Source: Pseudomonadota bacterium (GTDB lineage: Bacteria; Pseudomonadota; Alphaproteobacteria; Acetobacterales; Acetobacteraceae). From it: a DNA stretch of 27,713 bases. This document shows positions 15,901-23,866 of the stretch, piece after piece. The stretch spans positions 1-27,713 of the forward strand of contig JAKBAQ010000008.1 of the NCBI GenBank assembly GCA_021808985.1. The letters run 5' to 3'. Position 1 is the stretch's first letter. The number at the start of each line of letters is the position of its first letter. Position numbers and translations under genes: made by a program. Below the pieces are notes generated by a model. That model was not told where the DNA came from and did no database searches. It saw only the letters and a program-made list of their open reading frames with translations.

Positions 15901-16229
15901 AGGAAGTCGCCCGCGTGGCGCGCGCGCGCGCCGCCAATCCGGCCTGGGCCGAGGGGATGATGGCGCACGGCTTTCGCGGCGGCGCGGAGCTCGCGGCGAC
16001 GCTCGACCATCTGGCCGCCTTCGCGCATCTCGCCGGCGCCGTGCCGGCGCATCTGTTCGATCTTTATTACGAGGCCACGCTCGGCCGCCCCGTGGTGCGC
16101 GACTTTTTGGCCCAGGAAAACCCCGCCGCCCTGGCGCGGCTGCGCGATGTGTTCGGCCGCCTGCGTGCCGCCGGGCTATGGTGCACGCGCAACAACGCCA
16201 TCGTCGCGGCGCTGGAGGGCGAGGCATGA
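12999..16229 (+). CDS. cobN: Cobaltochelatase subunit CobN
   Basis: CobN is the large, porphyrin-binding subunit of the ATP-dependent aerobic cobaltochelatase, which inserts Co2+ into hydrogenobyrinic acid a,c-diamide with two further subunits not encoded here. The 1076-residue protein is at the shorter end for CobN. It has SPADLVVLSFSDSDLSAFAA near the N-terminus, the signature MGTHGTLEWLPGK (521-533), IVNDPGEAAQAKRRIGAVTIGHL, and a C-terminal part with LNMGGTLDEFTPDARARAG. The ATG lies 9 bases past cobW in a C-rich stretch without a ribosome site, so expression probably depends on coupling. The stop overlaps cobG (ATGA). The opposite strand is open over long spans only because of the GC content. 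Confidence 0.96.
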   Translation: MHIVFRESHGLEETAAPHDPGQSPADLVVLSFSDSDLSAFAAGWHQARAAARPLPSLRLVNLALLRHPVSVDNYAETTLRGAKAVLVRLIGGEAYWAYGVAVLHGLARERGLPLAILPGDGRPDPALDALSTLPEPALHELARLCDMGGAAAARAAMAQLAHAAGLDVPSAPPPAPLPDHGLYAPAPPPAPRVPVLFYRSYLAAADTGPVDALIAALTEAGLNAYGIFVPSLKAPAAAAWVAAHLAAHPPVAIVNATAFSAAGESGATPLDAPGVPVFQVALSTALRRDWDDAPRGLSPADLAMHVALPELDGRLFAGVVSFKSPAARDEALQYARSLHCAEPERVAAVAAKVAAWHRLAVTKPAARDVALVLSTYPGRPDQMAHAVGLDTLASAGLLLEELGRQGYAVAPLDGLPARLGRETLSWPLRAYRDALARLPASLQTALAARWGDPADDPAVRDGEFRFAALRAGRALLALQPERGPTPEREAAYHDLAIPPCHAYVAFYLWLRAQAPHALVHMGTHGTLEWLPGKAVALSGACWPEALIGALPVIYPFIVNDPGEAAQAKRRIGAVTIGHLPPPLAPSAMPASLARLETLLDEYATAEGLDPARRNRLILAIREEAQASGVEQDLNLAPEAPLSEAITRIDRFVCDLKESRFGLGLHVFGQGACGAAERAGLLAALAGRRVPPGPAGSPARGRQDVLPTGRNIFAVDPRAVPTRSAHAQGVKLAEELLRKHLQDHGDWPRGLLVDLWGSAAMRTAGEEFAMALHLAGLAPRWQAGGGRVEGFEIIPLALLGRPRIDITLRVSGLFRDIFPHLAQLFEAAAAALAARGEDRADNPYLHRAPRVFAPRPGTYGLNMGGTLDEFTPDARARAGAAWLTASGWRIGVDGEALEDHAALRARLKDTDSFVHAQDLPETDLLLAADYAAHEGGFAAAMAHLGLTPPALYHLDVTRPDQPHARRLPEEVARVARARAANPAWAEGMMAHGFRGGAELAATLDHLAAFAHLAGAVPAHLFDLYYEATLGRPVVRDFLAQENPAALARLRDVFGRLRAAGLWCTRNNAIVAALEGEA

Positions 16230-17365
16230 GCGGGTTGATCAAAGGCTGGTGCCCCGGCGCGCACCGCCCCATGGCGGCGGCGGATGGGCTGATCCTGCGC
16301 ATCCGCCCGCCCGCCGGACGGCTTTCCGCCGCCCAGGCGCGGGGCCTCGCGCGGCTGGCGGCGCGCTATGGCCAGGGCATGCTGGCGCTGACCACCCGGG
16401 CCAACTTGCAACTGCGCGCCATCGCCCCGGCGGACCATGCGGCGCTGCTTGCCGAACTGGCCGCGTTGGCCCTGCTGGACGCGGACGCGGCCACCGAGCG
16501 GACCCATAACATCGTCATCGCGCCGTTCTGGCGGGAGGGCGACGGCACGCCGGAGCTTGCCGCCGTGCTGGCCGCCGGCCTGGCTGGCCTGCAAGACCTG
16601 CCGGCTAAATTCGGCGTCGCGCTGGATACCGGTCCGGCGCCGGTGCTGGGCGCCATCTCGGCCGATATTCGCCTGGAACGCGCCGAGGGAGGCGCGCTGC
16701 TGCTCCGTGCCGACGGCGCGCCCGCGGGCCGGCCGGTGCGGGCTGAAGACGCGGTGGCCGAGATTCTGACCCTGGCGGCATGGTTCATCGCCTCTGGAGG
16801 GGTGAAAAACGGGCGCGGCCGGATGCGCGCGCATTTGGCCGCCGGGCATCTGCCGCCGGGCCAAAACCTGCTGCGCCCCGCGCCCGCGCCGGCATCTCCC
16901 GTGCCTGGCACGCGGGCTGACGGGCTGCTCGCCGCCTTCAGCCTGGGCGATCTCCCCGCCGAAACCCTCGCCGCGCTGGCCGAACTCTCGCCCGGAATCC
17001 GGCTCACCCCCTGGCGGATGCTGTTTCTGCCCGGCCTCGCCGCTTTGCCCGCCCTCCCGGGGCTGGTGCTAGACCCCGCCTCGCCCTGGCCACGCGTGTT
17101 CGCCTGCGCGGGCAGGCCGCTCTGCGCCCAGGCGCTCGGCGAAACCCGCCTGCTCGCCCAGGCGCTCGCTCCGCATCTGCCCGTCGGCGCGACGCTGCAT
17201 GTTTCAGGCTGCGCCAAGGGCTGCGCGCATCCGAGACCGGCGGACATCACCCTGACCGCCGCAAATACCGGCTTCACCCTGGCCCGGCCCGGCATGGATG
17301 ATCTGGCCGGGCTTGACCATGCCGCGCTTCTTCGCCACCCCGAACGGGTTTTTGGACAAAGCTGA
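16226..17365 (+). CDS. cobG: Precorrin-3B synthase
   Basis: CobG is the monooxygenase that uses O2 to turn precorrin-3A into precorrin-3B, and marks the aerobic pathway. The 379-residue protein has the sulfite/nitrite-reductase fold. LTTRANLQLRAI is the ferrodoxin-like half-domain motif, and the C-terminal cluster ligands are Cys294-x5-Cys300 and Cys329-x3-Cys333 (VSGCAKGCAHP), as expected for a [4Fe-4S] cluster. The frame is open further upstream, but ATG 16226 overlaps the cobN stop and gives MSGLIKGWCPGAHRPM, the usual CobG start. The gene shares one base with cobH (TGATG). All four cluster cysteines are present, so it should be active. Confidence 0.95.
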   Translation: MSGLIKGWCPGAHRPMAAADGLILRIRPPAGRLSAAQARGLARLAARYGQGMLALTTRANLQLRAIAPADHAALLAELAALALLDADAATERTHNIVIAPFWREGDGTPELAAVLAAGLAGLQDLPAKFGVALDTGPAPVLGAISADIRLERAEGGALLLRADGAPAGRPVRAEDAVAEILTLAAWFIASGGVKNGRGRMRAHLAAGHLPPGQNLLRPAPAPASPVPGTRADGLLAAFSLGDLPAETLAALAELSPGIRLTPWRMLFLPGLAALPALPGLVLDPASPWPRVFACAGRPLCAQALGETRLLAQALAPHLPVGATLHVSGCAKGCAHPRPADITLTAANTGFTLARPGMDDLAGLDHAALLRHPERVFGQS

Positions 17366-17994
17366 TGCCTTATTTCTACGAAACCGACGCGCCCGCGATC
17401 TATCGCCAATCCTTTGCCACCATCCGGGCGGAGGCTGACCTCGCCGGCTTCACGCCCGAGGAGGAGCCGGTGGTGGTGCGCATGATCCACGCGCTCGGGC
17501 TGGTCGGGCTGGCCGCGCACGTGCGCTTTACCCCCGGCATGGTGGTGGCCGCGCGCGCGGCGTTGGCCAGGGGCGCGCCGATCCTCTGCGACGCCCGCAT
17601 GGTGAGCGAGGGCATCACCCGCGCGCGCCTGCCCGCCGCCAATGAGGTGCTGTGCACCCTGCACGCCCCGGAGGTGCCGGCGCTGGCCGCCCGGCTCGGT
17701 ACCACGCGCAGCGCTGCCGCGCTGGAGTTGTGGCGGCCCAGCCTGGCGGGGGCGGTGGTGGCCATCGGGAACGCGCCGACCGCGCTGTTCCACCTGCTGA
17801 ACATGCTCGAGGATCCGGCCTGCCCGCGTCCGGCCGCGATCATCGGCTGTCCGGTTGGCTTTGTTGGCGCGGCGGAGTCGAAGGCGGCCTTGTTCGCCGC
17901 CCCGCCCGCGCCCTCGCTCATCGTCGAGGGACGGCTCGGCGGCTCCGCCGTGACCGTGGCGGCGCTCAACGCCATCGCGAGCCGGGTGGAGTGA
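17365..17994 (+). CDS. cobH: Precorrin-8X methylmutase
   Basis: CobH moves the methyl group from C11 to C12 of precorrin-8x, forming hydrogenobyrinic acid. The 209-residue length is standard. His42 in VVVRMIHALGLV corresponds to the catalytic His of the family. Later motifs are PILCDARMVSEGITRARLP, VAIGNAPTALFHLL and GCPVGFVGAAESK, all diagnostic. The ATG shares one base with the cobG stop. The cobI start follows 2 bases after the stop. Adjacent cobG, cobI and cobJ encode earlier steps of the same ring-modifying pathway. Confidence 0.97.
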   Translation: MPYFYETDAPAIYRQSFATIRAEADLAGFTPEEEPVVVRMIHALGLVGLAAHVRFTPGMVVAARAALARGAPILCDARMVSEGITRARLPAANEVLCTLHAPEVPALAARLGTTRSAAALELWRPSLAGAVVAIGNAPTALFHLLNMLEDPACPRPAAIIGCPVGFVGAAESKAALFAAPPAPSLIVEGRLGGSAVTVAALNAIASRVE

Positions 17995-17996
17995 GT

Positions 17997-18713
17997 ATGG
18001 GGCGGATCATTTGCGTCGGGCTCGGCCCTGGCGACCCGGAGCTGATGAGCCTGCGCGCGCATCGGCTGGTGCGCGAGGCGCGCCATGTCGCCTATTTCCG
18101 CAAGGCCGGGCGGGCAGGGCAGGCGCGGCGCATTGTCGAGGGGCTGCTGCATCCCGATTGCGTCGAGTATCCGATGGAATATCCGCTCACCACCGAATTG
18201 CCCGCCGACAGCCCGGACTATATCGCCCAGCTCACCGCCTTCTACGACCAATGGACCGAACGCCTGGTAACTCTGGCGCAGACGCATGACGTCATCGTCC
18301 TGTGCGAGGGCGATCCGTTTTTTTACGGCTCCTTCATGCATATGCATGTGCGGCTGCGCGGACAGGCGCTGGTGGAGATCATCCCGGGTATCACCGGCAT
18401 GTCCGGCTGCTGGACGGCCACGGGTACGCCGATCACCTGGAGCGACGATGTTCTCACCGTGCTCACCGGCCTGCTCCCGGAAGCCGAGTTGGCCCGCCGG
18501 ATGCGCGACAGCGATGCGCTGGTGGTGATGAAGACCGGGCGGAATTTGCCGAAAATCCGCCGCGCCCTGGCCGCGGCCGGGCGGCTGGAGCAGGCTTGGC
18601 TGGTGGCGCACGGCACCACGCGCCAGCAGCGTGTGCAGCGCCTGGCGGAGATGGACGCGGCGGACTGCCCCTATTTCGCGATTGTGCTGGTGCACGGGCC
18701 CGGCCCGGCATGA
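17997..18713 (+). CDS. cobI: Precorrin-2 C20-methyltransferase
   Basis: CobI methylates C20 of precorrin-2 with S-adenosylmethionine, giving precorrin-3A, the substrate of CobG. The 238-residue protein begins MGRIICVGLGPGDPELMSLRA, the P-loop-like GxGPGDxxLLT motif of cobalamin methyltransferases. It continues with VIVLCEGDPFFYGSFMHMH and VEIIPGITGMSGCW, typical of this subfamily. The open frame extends back to 17652 through cobH, but the ATG at 17997 matches the family N-terminus; a GTG at 17991 is a less likely start. The stop overlaps the cobJ start by 4 bases. CobA, which should supply precorrin-2, is not in this window. Confidence 0.96.
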   Translation: MGRIICVGLGPGDPELMSLRAHRLVREARHVAYFRKAGRAGQARRIVEGLLHPDCVEYPMEYPLTTELPADSPDYIAQLTAFYDQWTERLVTLAQTHDVIVLCEGDPFFYGSFMHMHVRLRGQALVEIIPGITGMSGCWTATGTPITWSDDVLTVLTGLLPEAELARRMRDSDALVVMKTGRNLPKIRRALAAAGRLEQAWLVAHGTTRQQRVQRLAEMDAADCPYFAIVLVHGPGPA

Positions 18714-19444
18714 GCGGCTGGCTGGCTGTTGCCGGGCTTGGTCCGGGGGATGAGGCGTTGCTCACCGCCGAGGTCCGCGCGGCCCTGTCCGAGGCTACCG
18801 ACGTGCTGGGCTATATCCCCTATGTGGCGCGCATCGCGCCCCGGCCGGGCCTCTGCCTGCATCCGTCCGACAATCGCGAGGAACTCGCCCGCGCCCGTCA
18901 CGCCCTGGCCCTGGCCGCCGCGGGCGCGCGGGCGGTGATCGTCTCCTCCGGCGATCCCGGCGTGTTCGCCATGGCTTCAGCGGTGTTCGAGGCGCTGGAG
19001 GACAGGCCCGACTGGGAGCGGCTCGATATCCGCGTCCTGCCCGGCATCACCGCCATGCTGGCCGCCGCCGCGCGGGCCGGCGCGCCGCTCGGGCATGATT
19101 TCTGTGTCATCAATCTCTCGGACAATCTGAAGCCCTGGGCGCTGATCGAGCGCCGCCTGCGTCTGGCCGCGCGGGGCGATTTCGCCATGGCCTTCTATAA
19201 TCCGTGCTCCGCCGCCCGCCCCGAAGGCATGGGCCGCGCCCTGGCCGTGTTGCGCGAGGAATGTGAGCCGGGGCGCCTCGTCACCTTCGCGCGCGCGGTC
19301 AGCACGGCGCAGGAGTGCATCCTCACTGTGCCCCTCGCTGAGGCCGCGCCACAGATGGCCGACATGCGCACCATCGTGCTGGTCGGCAACCGCGCCACGC
19401 GCCGCGTGGGCCGGTTTGTCTATACGCCGAGGCGGGCGGAATGA
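18710..19444 (+). CDS. cobJ: Precorrin-3B C17-methyltransferase
   Basis: CobJ methylates C17 of precorrin-3B and drives ring contraction to precorrin-4. The 244-residue protein starts MSGWLAVAGLGPGDEALLT, with the SAM-binding loop at 9-14. It contains DVLGYIPYV, ARAVIVSSGDPGVFAMAS, VLPGITAMLAAAARAGAPLG, LSDNLKPW and FAMAFYNPCSAARPEG, which together identify CobJ/CbiH. Its ATG overlaps the cobI stop. A frame open back to 18302 is a shadow of cobI. The last 25 bases overlap the 3' end of cobK on the opposite strand, so this plus-strand block ends here. Confidence 0.96.
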   Translation: MSGWLAVAGLGPGDEALLTAEVRAALSEATDVLGYIPYVARIAPRPGLCLHPSDNREELARARHALALAAAGARAVIVSSGDPGVFAMASAVFEALEDRPDWERLDIRVLPGITAMLAAAARAGAPLGHDFCVINLSDNLKPWALIERRLRLAARGDFAMAFYNPCSAARPEGMGRALAVLREECEPGRLVTFARAVSTAQECILTVPLAEAAPQMADMRTIVLVGNRATRRVGRFVYTPRRAE

Positions 19445-20181
19445 GCCGTGAGCCAGTCCATCACCGTCTCCACCCTCGCAGCCACCGCGCGCGTCGGCGC
19501 CTCGGGGCGCTCGATCATCAGCACGCGCAGCCCGAGCATCCGCGCGGCGTCAAGCTTGGCACGCGCGCCCTCGCCGCCGGCGTTCTTGGCCACGATCAGC
19601 CCGATCCGGTGTTCACGCAGCAAGGCGAGATCCTGCGCCAGGGTGAACGGCCCGCGCGCCAGCACGATCTCGGCGCCGGGCAGCGGCGGCAATGTGGCGG
19701 GGGGATCAACCAGGCGCAGCAGATAGGCATGTTCCGGCCGGGCGGCGAATGCCGCCGCCCCCTGCCGCCCGATGGCCAGAAACACGCGCGCGGGCGCGGC
19801 GGGCAGGGCCGCAACGGCCGCCTCGCGGTCCGGCAGGCTCTGCCAGTCATCGCCGGGGCCTGGCGTCCAGGCCGGGCGCTCCAGCGCCAGCAGCGCCACC
19901 CCCGCCTCGGCGCAGGCGGCGGCGGCGTTGCGGCTCATCTGCACGGCGAAGGGGTGGGTGGCATCGATGACATGGGTGATCGCCTGCGCGCGCAGATAGT
20001 CCGCCAGCCCCGCTACCCCGCCGAACCCGCCGATCCGTGTCGGCAAAGGCTGCGCCGCCGGCGCGCCGGTGCGCCCGGCATAGGAAAACACGGCATCCGC
20101 TCCGCGCGCGGCCAGGGCGCGCGCCATGTGGCTGGCTTCGGTGGTGCCGCCCAGCAGCAGGATACGGGGTGTCGTGTGCAT
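19420..20181 (-). CDS. cobK: Precorrin-6A reductase
   Basis: CobK uses NADPH to reduce precorrin-6A to precorrin-6B. The 253-residue protein begins MHTTPRILLLGGTTEASHMA (GGTTEA at 11-16) and has THVIDATHPFAVQMSRNA, LALERPAWTPGPGDDW, VFLAIGRQGAAAFAA and LIVAKNAGGEGARAKLDAAR, all diagnostic. The frame is open upstream to 20586, inside cobL on the other strand, but ATG 20181 gives the right N-terminus. It is the only minus-strand gene in the upper-pathway part. Its start lies 49 bases from the divergent cobL, and its 3' end overlaps cobJ by 25 bases. No strong ribosome site is seen. Confidence 0.95.
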   Translation of the reverse strand: MHTTPRILLLGGTTEASHMARALAARGADAVFSYAGRTGAPAAQPLPTRIGGFGGVAGLADYLRAQAITHVIDATHPFAVQMSRNAAAACAEAGVALLALERPAWTPGPGDDWQSLPDREAAVAALPAAPARVFLAIGRQGAAAFAARPEHAYLLRLVDPPATLPPLPGAEIVLARGPFTLAQDLALLREHRIGLIVAKNAGGEGARAKLDAARMLGLRVLMIERPEAPTRAVAARVETVMDWLTAHSARLGV

Positions 20182-20230
20182 GCGCGCCAAAATGGCGCCG
20201 CAAGCGGGGCTATGGCAAGGCGGGGGAAGC
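20182..20230. promoter_or_regulatory. Divergent cobK-cobL intergenic region
   Basis: Only 49 bases separate the divergent cobK and cobL starts. GGGGGAAG just before cobL is its ribosome site. Because cobK interrupts the plus-strand operon, a promoter for cobL-cobE-cobM-cobB-cobF-cobC is expected here or inside cobK, unless transcription reads through from cobJ. No riboswitch can fit. Confidence 0.4.
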
Positions 20231-21418
20231 ATGGCTGACACATGGTTGAGCCTCATCGGCATTGGCGAGGACGGCCGGGCGGGACTCTCCGCCGAGGCTC
20301 TGGCCTGGCTGGACCGGGCCGAGGTGATTTTCGGCGGGGCGCGCCATCTGGCCTTGGCCGGGGCCGGCGCGCGCGGACAAGCCTGGCCCGTGCCGTTTTC
20401 GCTTGCCCCGGTGCTGGCCTGCCGCGCGCGGCCGGTGGCGGTGCTGACCTCGGGCGACCCGTTCTGGTTCGGCGCGGGCGGCGGTCTGGCGGCGCATTTG
20501 CCCCCTGGCGAATGGCGCGCCTTGCCGGCGCCGTCCAGCTTCGCCCTGGCAGCCGCCCGGCTCGGCTGGCGGCTGGAGGAGACCATCTGCCTGGGCCTGC
20601 ATGCCGCGCCGCTGACCCGGCTGCGCCCGCATCTAAGCCGGGGGCGGCGGCTGCTCTGCCTGTTGCGCGGGCCGGAAACAGTGGCTGAATGTGCCCTTTG
20701 GCTGACAGCTCAAGGCTTTGGCGCCTCGCGCCTGTGGCGGCTGGAGGCATTGGGCGGGCCGCGCGAGAGCATTACTGAAAACTGCGCGCAAACCTGGGAC
20801 GCGGCTCCAGGCATCGCCCCGGTGGCGGTGGCGGTTGAGGTGGCGGGCGGTCTCGGCCTGCCCCGCGCGCCCGGCCTGCCGGATGAATTGTTCGAGCATG
20901 ACGGGCAGATCACCAAGCGGGCCGTGCGGGCGCTGACCTTGTCAGCCTTGGCGCCGCGCCCGGGCGAGTGCCTGTGGGACATCGGCACCGGCTCCGGGTC
21001 GGTGGCGGTGGAATGGCTGCTCGCCGCGCCGGACGCTCGCGCCTGTGGTGTGGAGGCCGAGGCCGCCCGCGCCGCCCGCGCCCGGCGCAATGCGATAAAT
21101 TTCGGGGTGGAACACCGTTTCAGCCTGCTCGAGTCCCGCGCTCCCGACGGGTTGGAGATTTTGCCCCGGCCGGATGCCGTGTTCATCGGCGGCGGCGCCA
21201 GCACGGCGTTGCTTGAGCGGCTCTGGGCGCTGGCGCCGGCGGGCACGCGGCTGGTGGTCAACGCGGTGACGCTGGAAACCGAGGCGCTGGCCACCCAATG
21301 GGCGGCGGCGAAAGGCGGCAGCCTGCTGCGGCTGGAACTGGCCGAGGCCCGCCCGCTGGGGCGGTTGCGCGGCTGGGAGCCGGCGCGGCCCATCGTGCAA
21401 TGGAGCGTCGTGCTGTGA
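20231..21418 (+). CDS. cobL: Precorrin-6B C5,15-methyltransferase (decarboxylating), CbiE-CbiT fusion
   Basis: CobL methylates C5 and C15 and decarboxylates the C12 acetate of precorrin-6B, giving precorrin-8x. In this 395-residue protein the N-terminal CbiE domain (about 1-200) has LSLIGIGEDGRAGLSAEA and VAVLTSGDPFWFGAG. The C-terminal CbiT domain (about 210-395) has FEHDGQITKRAVRALTLSAL and the SAM motif LWDIGTGSGSVAVEW (Asp250), then VFIGGGAS. The fused form is normal for the aerobic route. Start: ATG 20231, preceded by GGGGGAAGC; longer frames upstream belong to the opposite strand of cobK. The stop overlaps the GTG start of cobE. Confidence 0.97.
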   Translation: MADTWLSLIGIGEDGRAGLSAEALAWLDRAEVIFGGARHLALAGAGARGQAWPVPFSLAPVLACRARPVAVLTSGDPFWFGAGGGLAAHLPPGEWRALPAPSSFALAAARLGWRLEETICLGLHAAPLTRLRPHLSRGRRLLCLLRGPETVAECALWLTAQGFGASRLWRLEALGGPRESITENCAQTWDAAPGIAPVAVAVEVAGGLGLPRAPGLPDELFEHDGQITKRAVRALTLSALAPRPGECLWDIGTGSGSVAVEWLLAAPDARACGVEAEAARAARARRNAINFGVEHRFSLLESRAPDGLEILPRPDAVFIGGGASTALLERLWALAPAGTRLVVNAVTLETEALATQWAAAKGGSLLRLELAEARPLGRLRGWEPARPIVQWSVVL

Positions 21419-21780
21419 GAGTCGCGGGGCTTGGCTTCCGCGCGTCCGCCACGGCCGCTTCGCTGCGCGCCGCGCTGGCCGCGGCCGGCGCGGCGGATGC
21501 CGACGCCCTGGCCACGCTAGCGGAAAAAGCCGATGCCCCGGTGCTTACGGCGCTGGCCGAGACATTGCGCCTGCCGGTGATCGCCGTCCCGGCCGCGGCA
21601 TTGGCGGGCATCGCGACGCTGACGAACACGCCGCGCCAGCAGGCGCTGTTTGGCACCGGCAGCCTGGCCGAGGCGGTGGCCTTGCACGCCGCCGGGCCTG
21701 GGGCGAGGTTGCGGGCGCCGCGCGTCATTTCCCCCGATGGGCTGGCGACGGCGGCCATTGCGGAACGGAGCTCACCATGA
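21415..21780 (+). CDS. cobE: Cobalamin biosynthesis protein CobE (CbiG C-terminal domain)
   Basis: This 121-residue protein matches CobE, the stand-alone equivalent of the C-terminal domain of CbiG. It starts at a GTG (21415) overlapping the cobL stop, giving VRVAGLGFRASATAASLRAA, the usual start of the family. Further motifs are ADALATLAEKADAPVLTALA and the family-typical PVIAVPAAALAGI. Its end, VISPDGLATAAIAE, fits the conserved closing segment. CobE is needed for aerobic B12 synthesis and binds pathway intermediates, but its exact role is not settled. The stop overlaps the cobM ATG. Confidence 0.88.
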   Translation: MRVAGLGFRASATAASLRAALAAAGAADADALATLAEKADAPVLTALAETLRLPVIAVPAAALAGIATLTNTPRQQALFGTGSLAEAVALHAAGPGARLRAPRVISPDGLATAAIAERSSP

Positions 21781-22559
21781 CGGTGCATTTCATCGGAGCC
21801 GGGCCGGGCGCGGCGGATCTGCTGACCCTGCGCGGGCGCGACCTCATCGCCGCGTCGCCGGTCTGTCTTTATGCCGGCTCGCTGGTCCCCGAGGGTGTGC
21901 TGGCGCATTGCCCGCCTGGGGCGCGCATCGTCAACACCGCGCCGCTCTCGCTCGATGAAATCATCGCCGAGATTCAGGCGGCGGACGCGCGGGGGCTGGA
22001 TGTGGCGCGGCTGCATTCGGGGGATCTCTCCGTGTGGTCGGCGATGGGCGAGCAGTTGCGGCGCCTGCGCGCGCTTGGCATCGCTTATGACGTTACGCCC
22101 GGTGTACCCTCTTTCGCCGCCGCCGCCGCCGCCCTGGGGGCGGAGCTGACACTGCCGGGCGTCGCCCAATCCCTGGTGTTGACTCGCAGCCCCGGCCGCG
22201 CCTCGCCCATGCCGCCGGGCGAGAGCCTCGCCGCCTTCGCCGCCACGGGCGCGACTCTGGCGATTCACCTCTCCATCCATGTGCTGGGTGAGCTTGTCGC
22301 CGCCCTGCGGCCGCATTACGGCGCGGACTGCCCGGTGGCGGTGGTCTGGCGCGCATCCTGGCCTGATCAGCGTGTCCTGCGCGCGACTCTCGCCACCATC
22401 GAGAGCATGATGGACGGGCAGATCGAGCGCACGGCGCTCATTTTGGTCGGCCGGGTTCTGGAGGCTGAAGAATTCGCCGAGAGCCGTCTCTACGCCCCCG
22501 ATTATGACCGCCGCTACCGCCCGCGTGGGGCCAGCCCGCGCTTTCCGGAGCCCGCGTGA
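21777..22559 (+). CDS. cobM: Precorrin-4 C11-methyltransferase
   Basis: CobM methylates C11 of precorrin-4 to give precorrin-5. The 260-residue protein starts MTVHFIGAGPGAADLLTLRG, with the SAM loop at 7-14. It has CLYAGSLVPEGVLAHCPPGA, VARLHSGDLSVWSAMGEQ, DVTPGVPSFAAAAAALG and LAIHLSIHVLGELV, all diagnostic of CobM/CbiF. The ATG overlaps the cobE stop (ATGA), and its own stop overlaps the GTG start of cobB. The length and motifs are normal. Confidence 0.97.
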   Translation: MTVHFIGAGPGAADLLTLRGRDLIAASPVCLYAGSLVPEGVLAHCPPGARIVNTAPLSLDEIIAEIQAADARGLDVARLHSGDLSVWSAMGEQLRRLRALGIAYDVTPGVPSFAAAAAALGAELTLPGVAQSLVLTRSPGRASPMPPGESLAAFAATGATLAIHLSIHVLGELVAALRPHYGADCPVAVVWRASWPDQRVLRATLATIESMMDGQIERTALILVGRVLEAEEFAESRLYAPDYDRRYRPRGASPRFPEPA

Positions 22560-23866
22560 GCACCCCGGGCCTCATCATCGCCGCTCCGGCGTCAGGCGCG
22601 GGCAAAACCACCGTGGCCCTCGGCCTGGCGCGCGCCCTGCGGCGGCGCGGGCTTGCCGTGCAGCCTTTCAAATCCGGGCCGGATTATATCGATCCCGCCT
22701 TTCTCGCCGCCGCCGCTGGGCGGGAGTGCTTCAATCTCGATAGCTGGGCGATGCCGCCTGGGCAGCTCGCGGCGCTGGCGGGCTTGGCCGAGGGAGCGGA
22801 TATTGCCCTGGCCGAGGGCTCGATGGGGCTTTTTGACGGTGTCGCCGCGCCCGGCGCCACCGGCACCGGGGCAACGGCGGACCTCGCCGCGCTGCTCGGC
22901 TGGCCGGTGGTGCTGGTGCTTGACACGAGCGGCCAGGCGCAGACCGCCGCGGCCATCGCGCAAGGGCTGGCCCGGTTCCGGCCCGGCGTGCGCGTGGCGG
23001 GTGTCATCCTTAACCGCGTGGCCAGCCCGCGTCATGAGGCGCTGCTGCGCGCGGGCATGGCGCAGGCTGGGCTGGCCGTGTTCGGCGTGCTGCCGCGCGC
23101 CGCCGCCGTGGCGGTGCCGGAGCGGCATCTGGGGCTGGTGCAGGCCGCCGAGCTGCCCAGGCTGGAGGCGCTGCTCGATGAGGCGGCGCGGCTGATCGAG
23201 ACGCATTGCGCGCTGGATGCGTTGCGCGCCGCGGCTGACGTTGGGCCGCGCCCGCCCGCCGCCGCCCGCCGCGCCACGCCGCCGGGGCAACGCATCGCCC
23301 TCGCCCAGGATGCGGCGTTTTCGTTCATCTATCCGCATTTGCTGGCCGGCTGGCGCGCGGCGGGGGCGGAAATCCGGCCCTTTTCGCCCCTGGCCGACGA
23401 GCCGCCCCCGGAAGATGCCGATATTTGCTGGCTGCCCGGTGGCTACCCGGAGCTGCACGCCCCCCTCCTGGCCGGGGCGTCCGGTTTTCTCGCCGGGTTG
23501 CGGCGCTTTGCCGCCACCCGCCCGGTGCATGGCGAATGCGGCGGCTACATGGTGCTGGGCGAGGCGCTGGTGGATGCGTCGGGCACACGCCACGCCATGG
23601 CCGGGCTGCTCGGGCTGGCCACCAGCTTCGCCGCGCGGCGCATGCATCTGGGTTATCGCATGGCCAGGCTCGCGGCCCCGCTGCCTGGCCATGCCGCGGG
23701 GGCTTTGCTGGCCGGGCATGAGTTCCACTATGCCGCCATTTTGGCGCAGCCTGACGCGCCGCTGGCCGAGGTGCGCGACGCCGCCGGCGCGCTGGTGCCG
23801 GAGACCGGCTCGCGGCGCGCGCTGGCCTCGGGCAGTTTTTTTCACCTGATTTCGGCGGCCCCATGA
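22556..23866 (+). CDS. cobB: Hydrogenobyrinic acid a,c-diamide synthase
   Basis: CobB amidates the a and c side chains of hydrogenobyrinic acid with glutamine and ATP, making the substrate of the cobalt chelatase. The 436-residue protein has an N-terminal ATP-binding domain with the P-loop APASGAGKTTVALGL (about 10-24), PFKSGPDYIDPAFLAAAAGR, ALAEGSMGLFDGV and VLVLDTSGQAQT. A class I amidotransferase domain follows, with Cys328 in VHGECGGYMVLG and GHEFHYA and SGSFFHLISAAP near the end. The GTG start at 22556 overlaps the cobM stop (GTGA). The length is typical. Confidence 0.97.
   Translation: MSTPGLIIAAPASGAGKTTVALGLARALRRRGLAVQPFKSGPDYIDPAFLAAAAGRECFNLDSWAMPPGQLAALAGLAEGADIALAEGSMGLFDGVAAPGATGTGATADLAALLGWPVVLVLDTSGQAQTAAAIAQGLARFRPGVRVAGVILNRVASPRHEALLRAGMAQAGLAVFGVLPRAAAVAVPERHLGLVQAAELPRLEALLDEAARLIETHCALDALRAAADVGPRPPAAARRATPPGQRIALAQDAAFSFIYPHLLAGWRAAGAEIRPFSPLADEPPPEDADICWLPGGYPELHAPLLAGASGFLAGLRRFAATRPVHGECGGYMVLGEALVDASGTRHAMAGLLGLATSFAARRMHLGYRMARLAAPLPGHAAGALLAGHEFHYAAILAQPDAPLAEVRDAAGALVPETGSRRALASGSFFHLISAAP

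Noticed and set aside
13233..16052. A 939-codon open frame on the minus strand opposite cobN
   Set aside because: Its translation is low-complexity, rich in Gly, Arg, Gln and Ala with no domain, and the plus strand encodes an unmistakable CobN. Very GC-rich DNA leaves antisense frames open by chance.
22592..23845. A 417-codon minus-strand frame opposite cobB
   Set aside because: It has no recognisable domain and lies entirely across the well-supported cobB gene.
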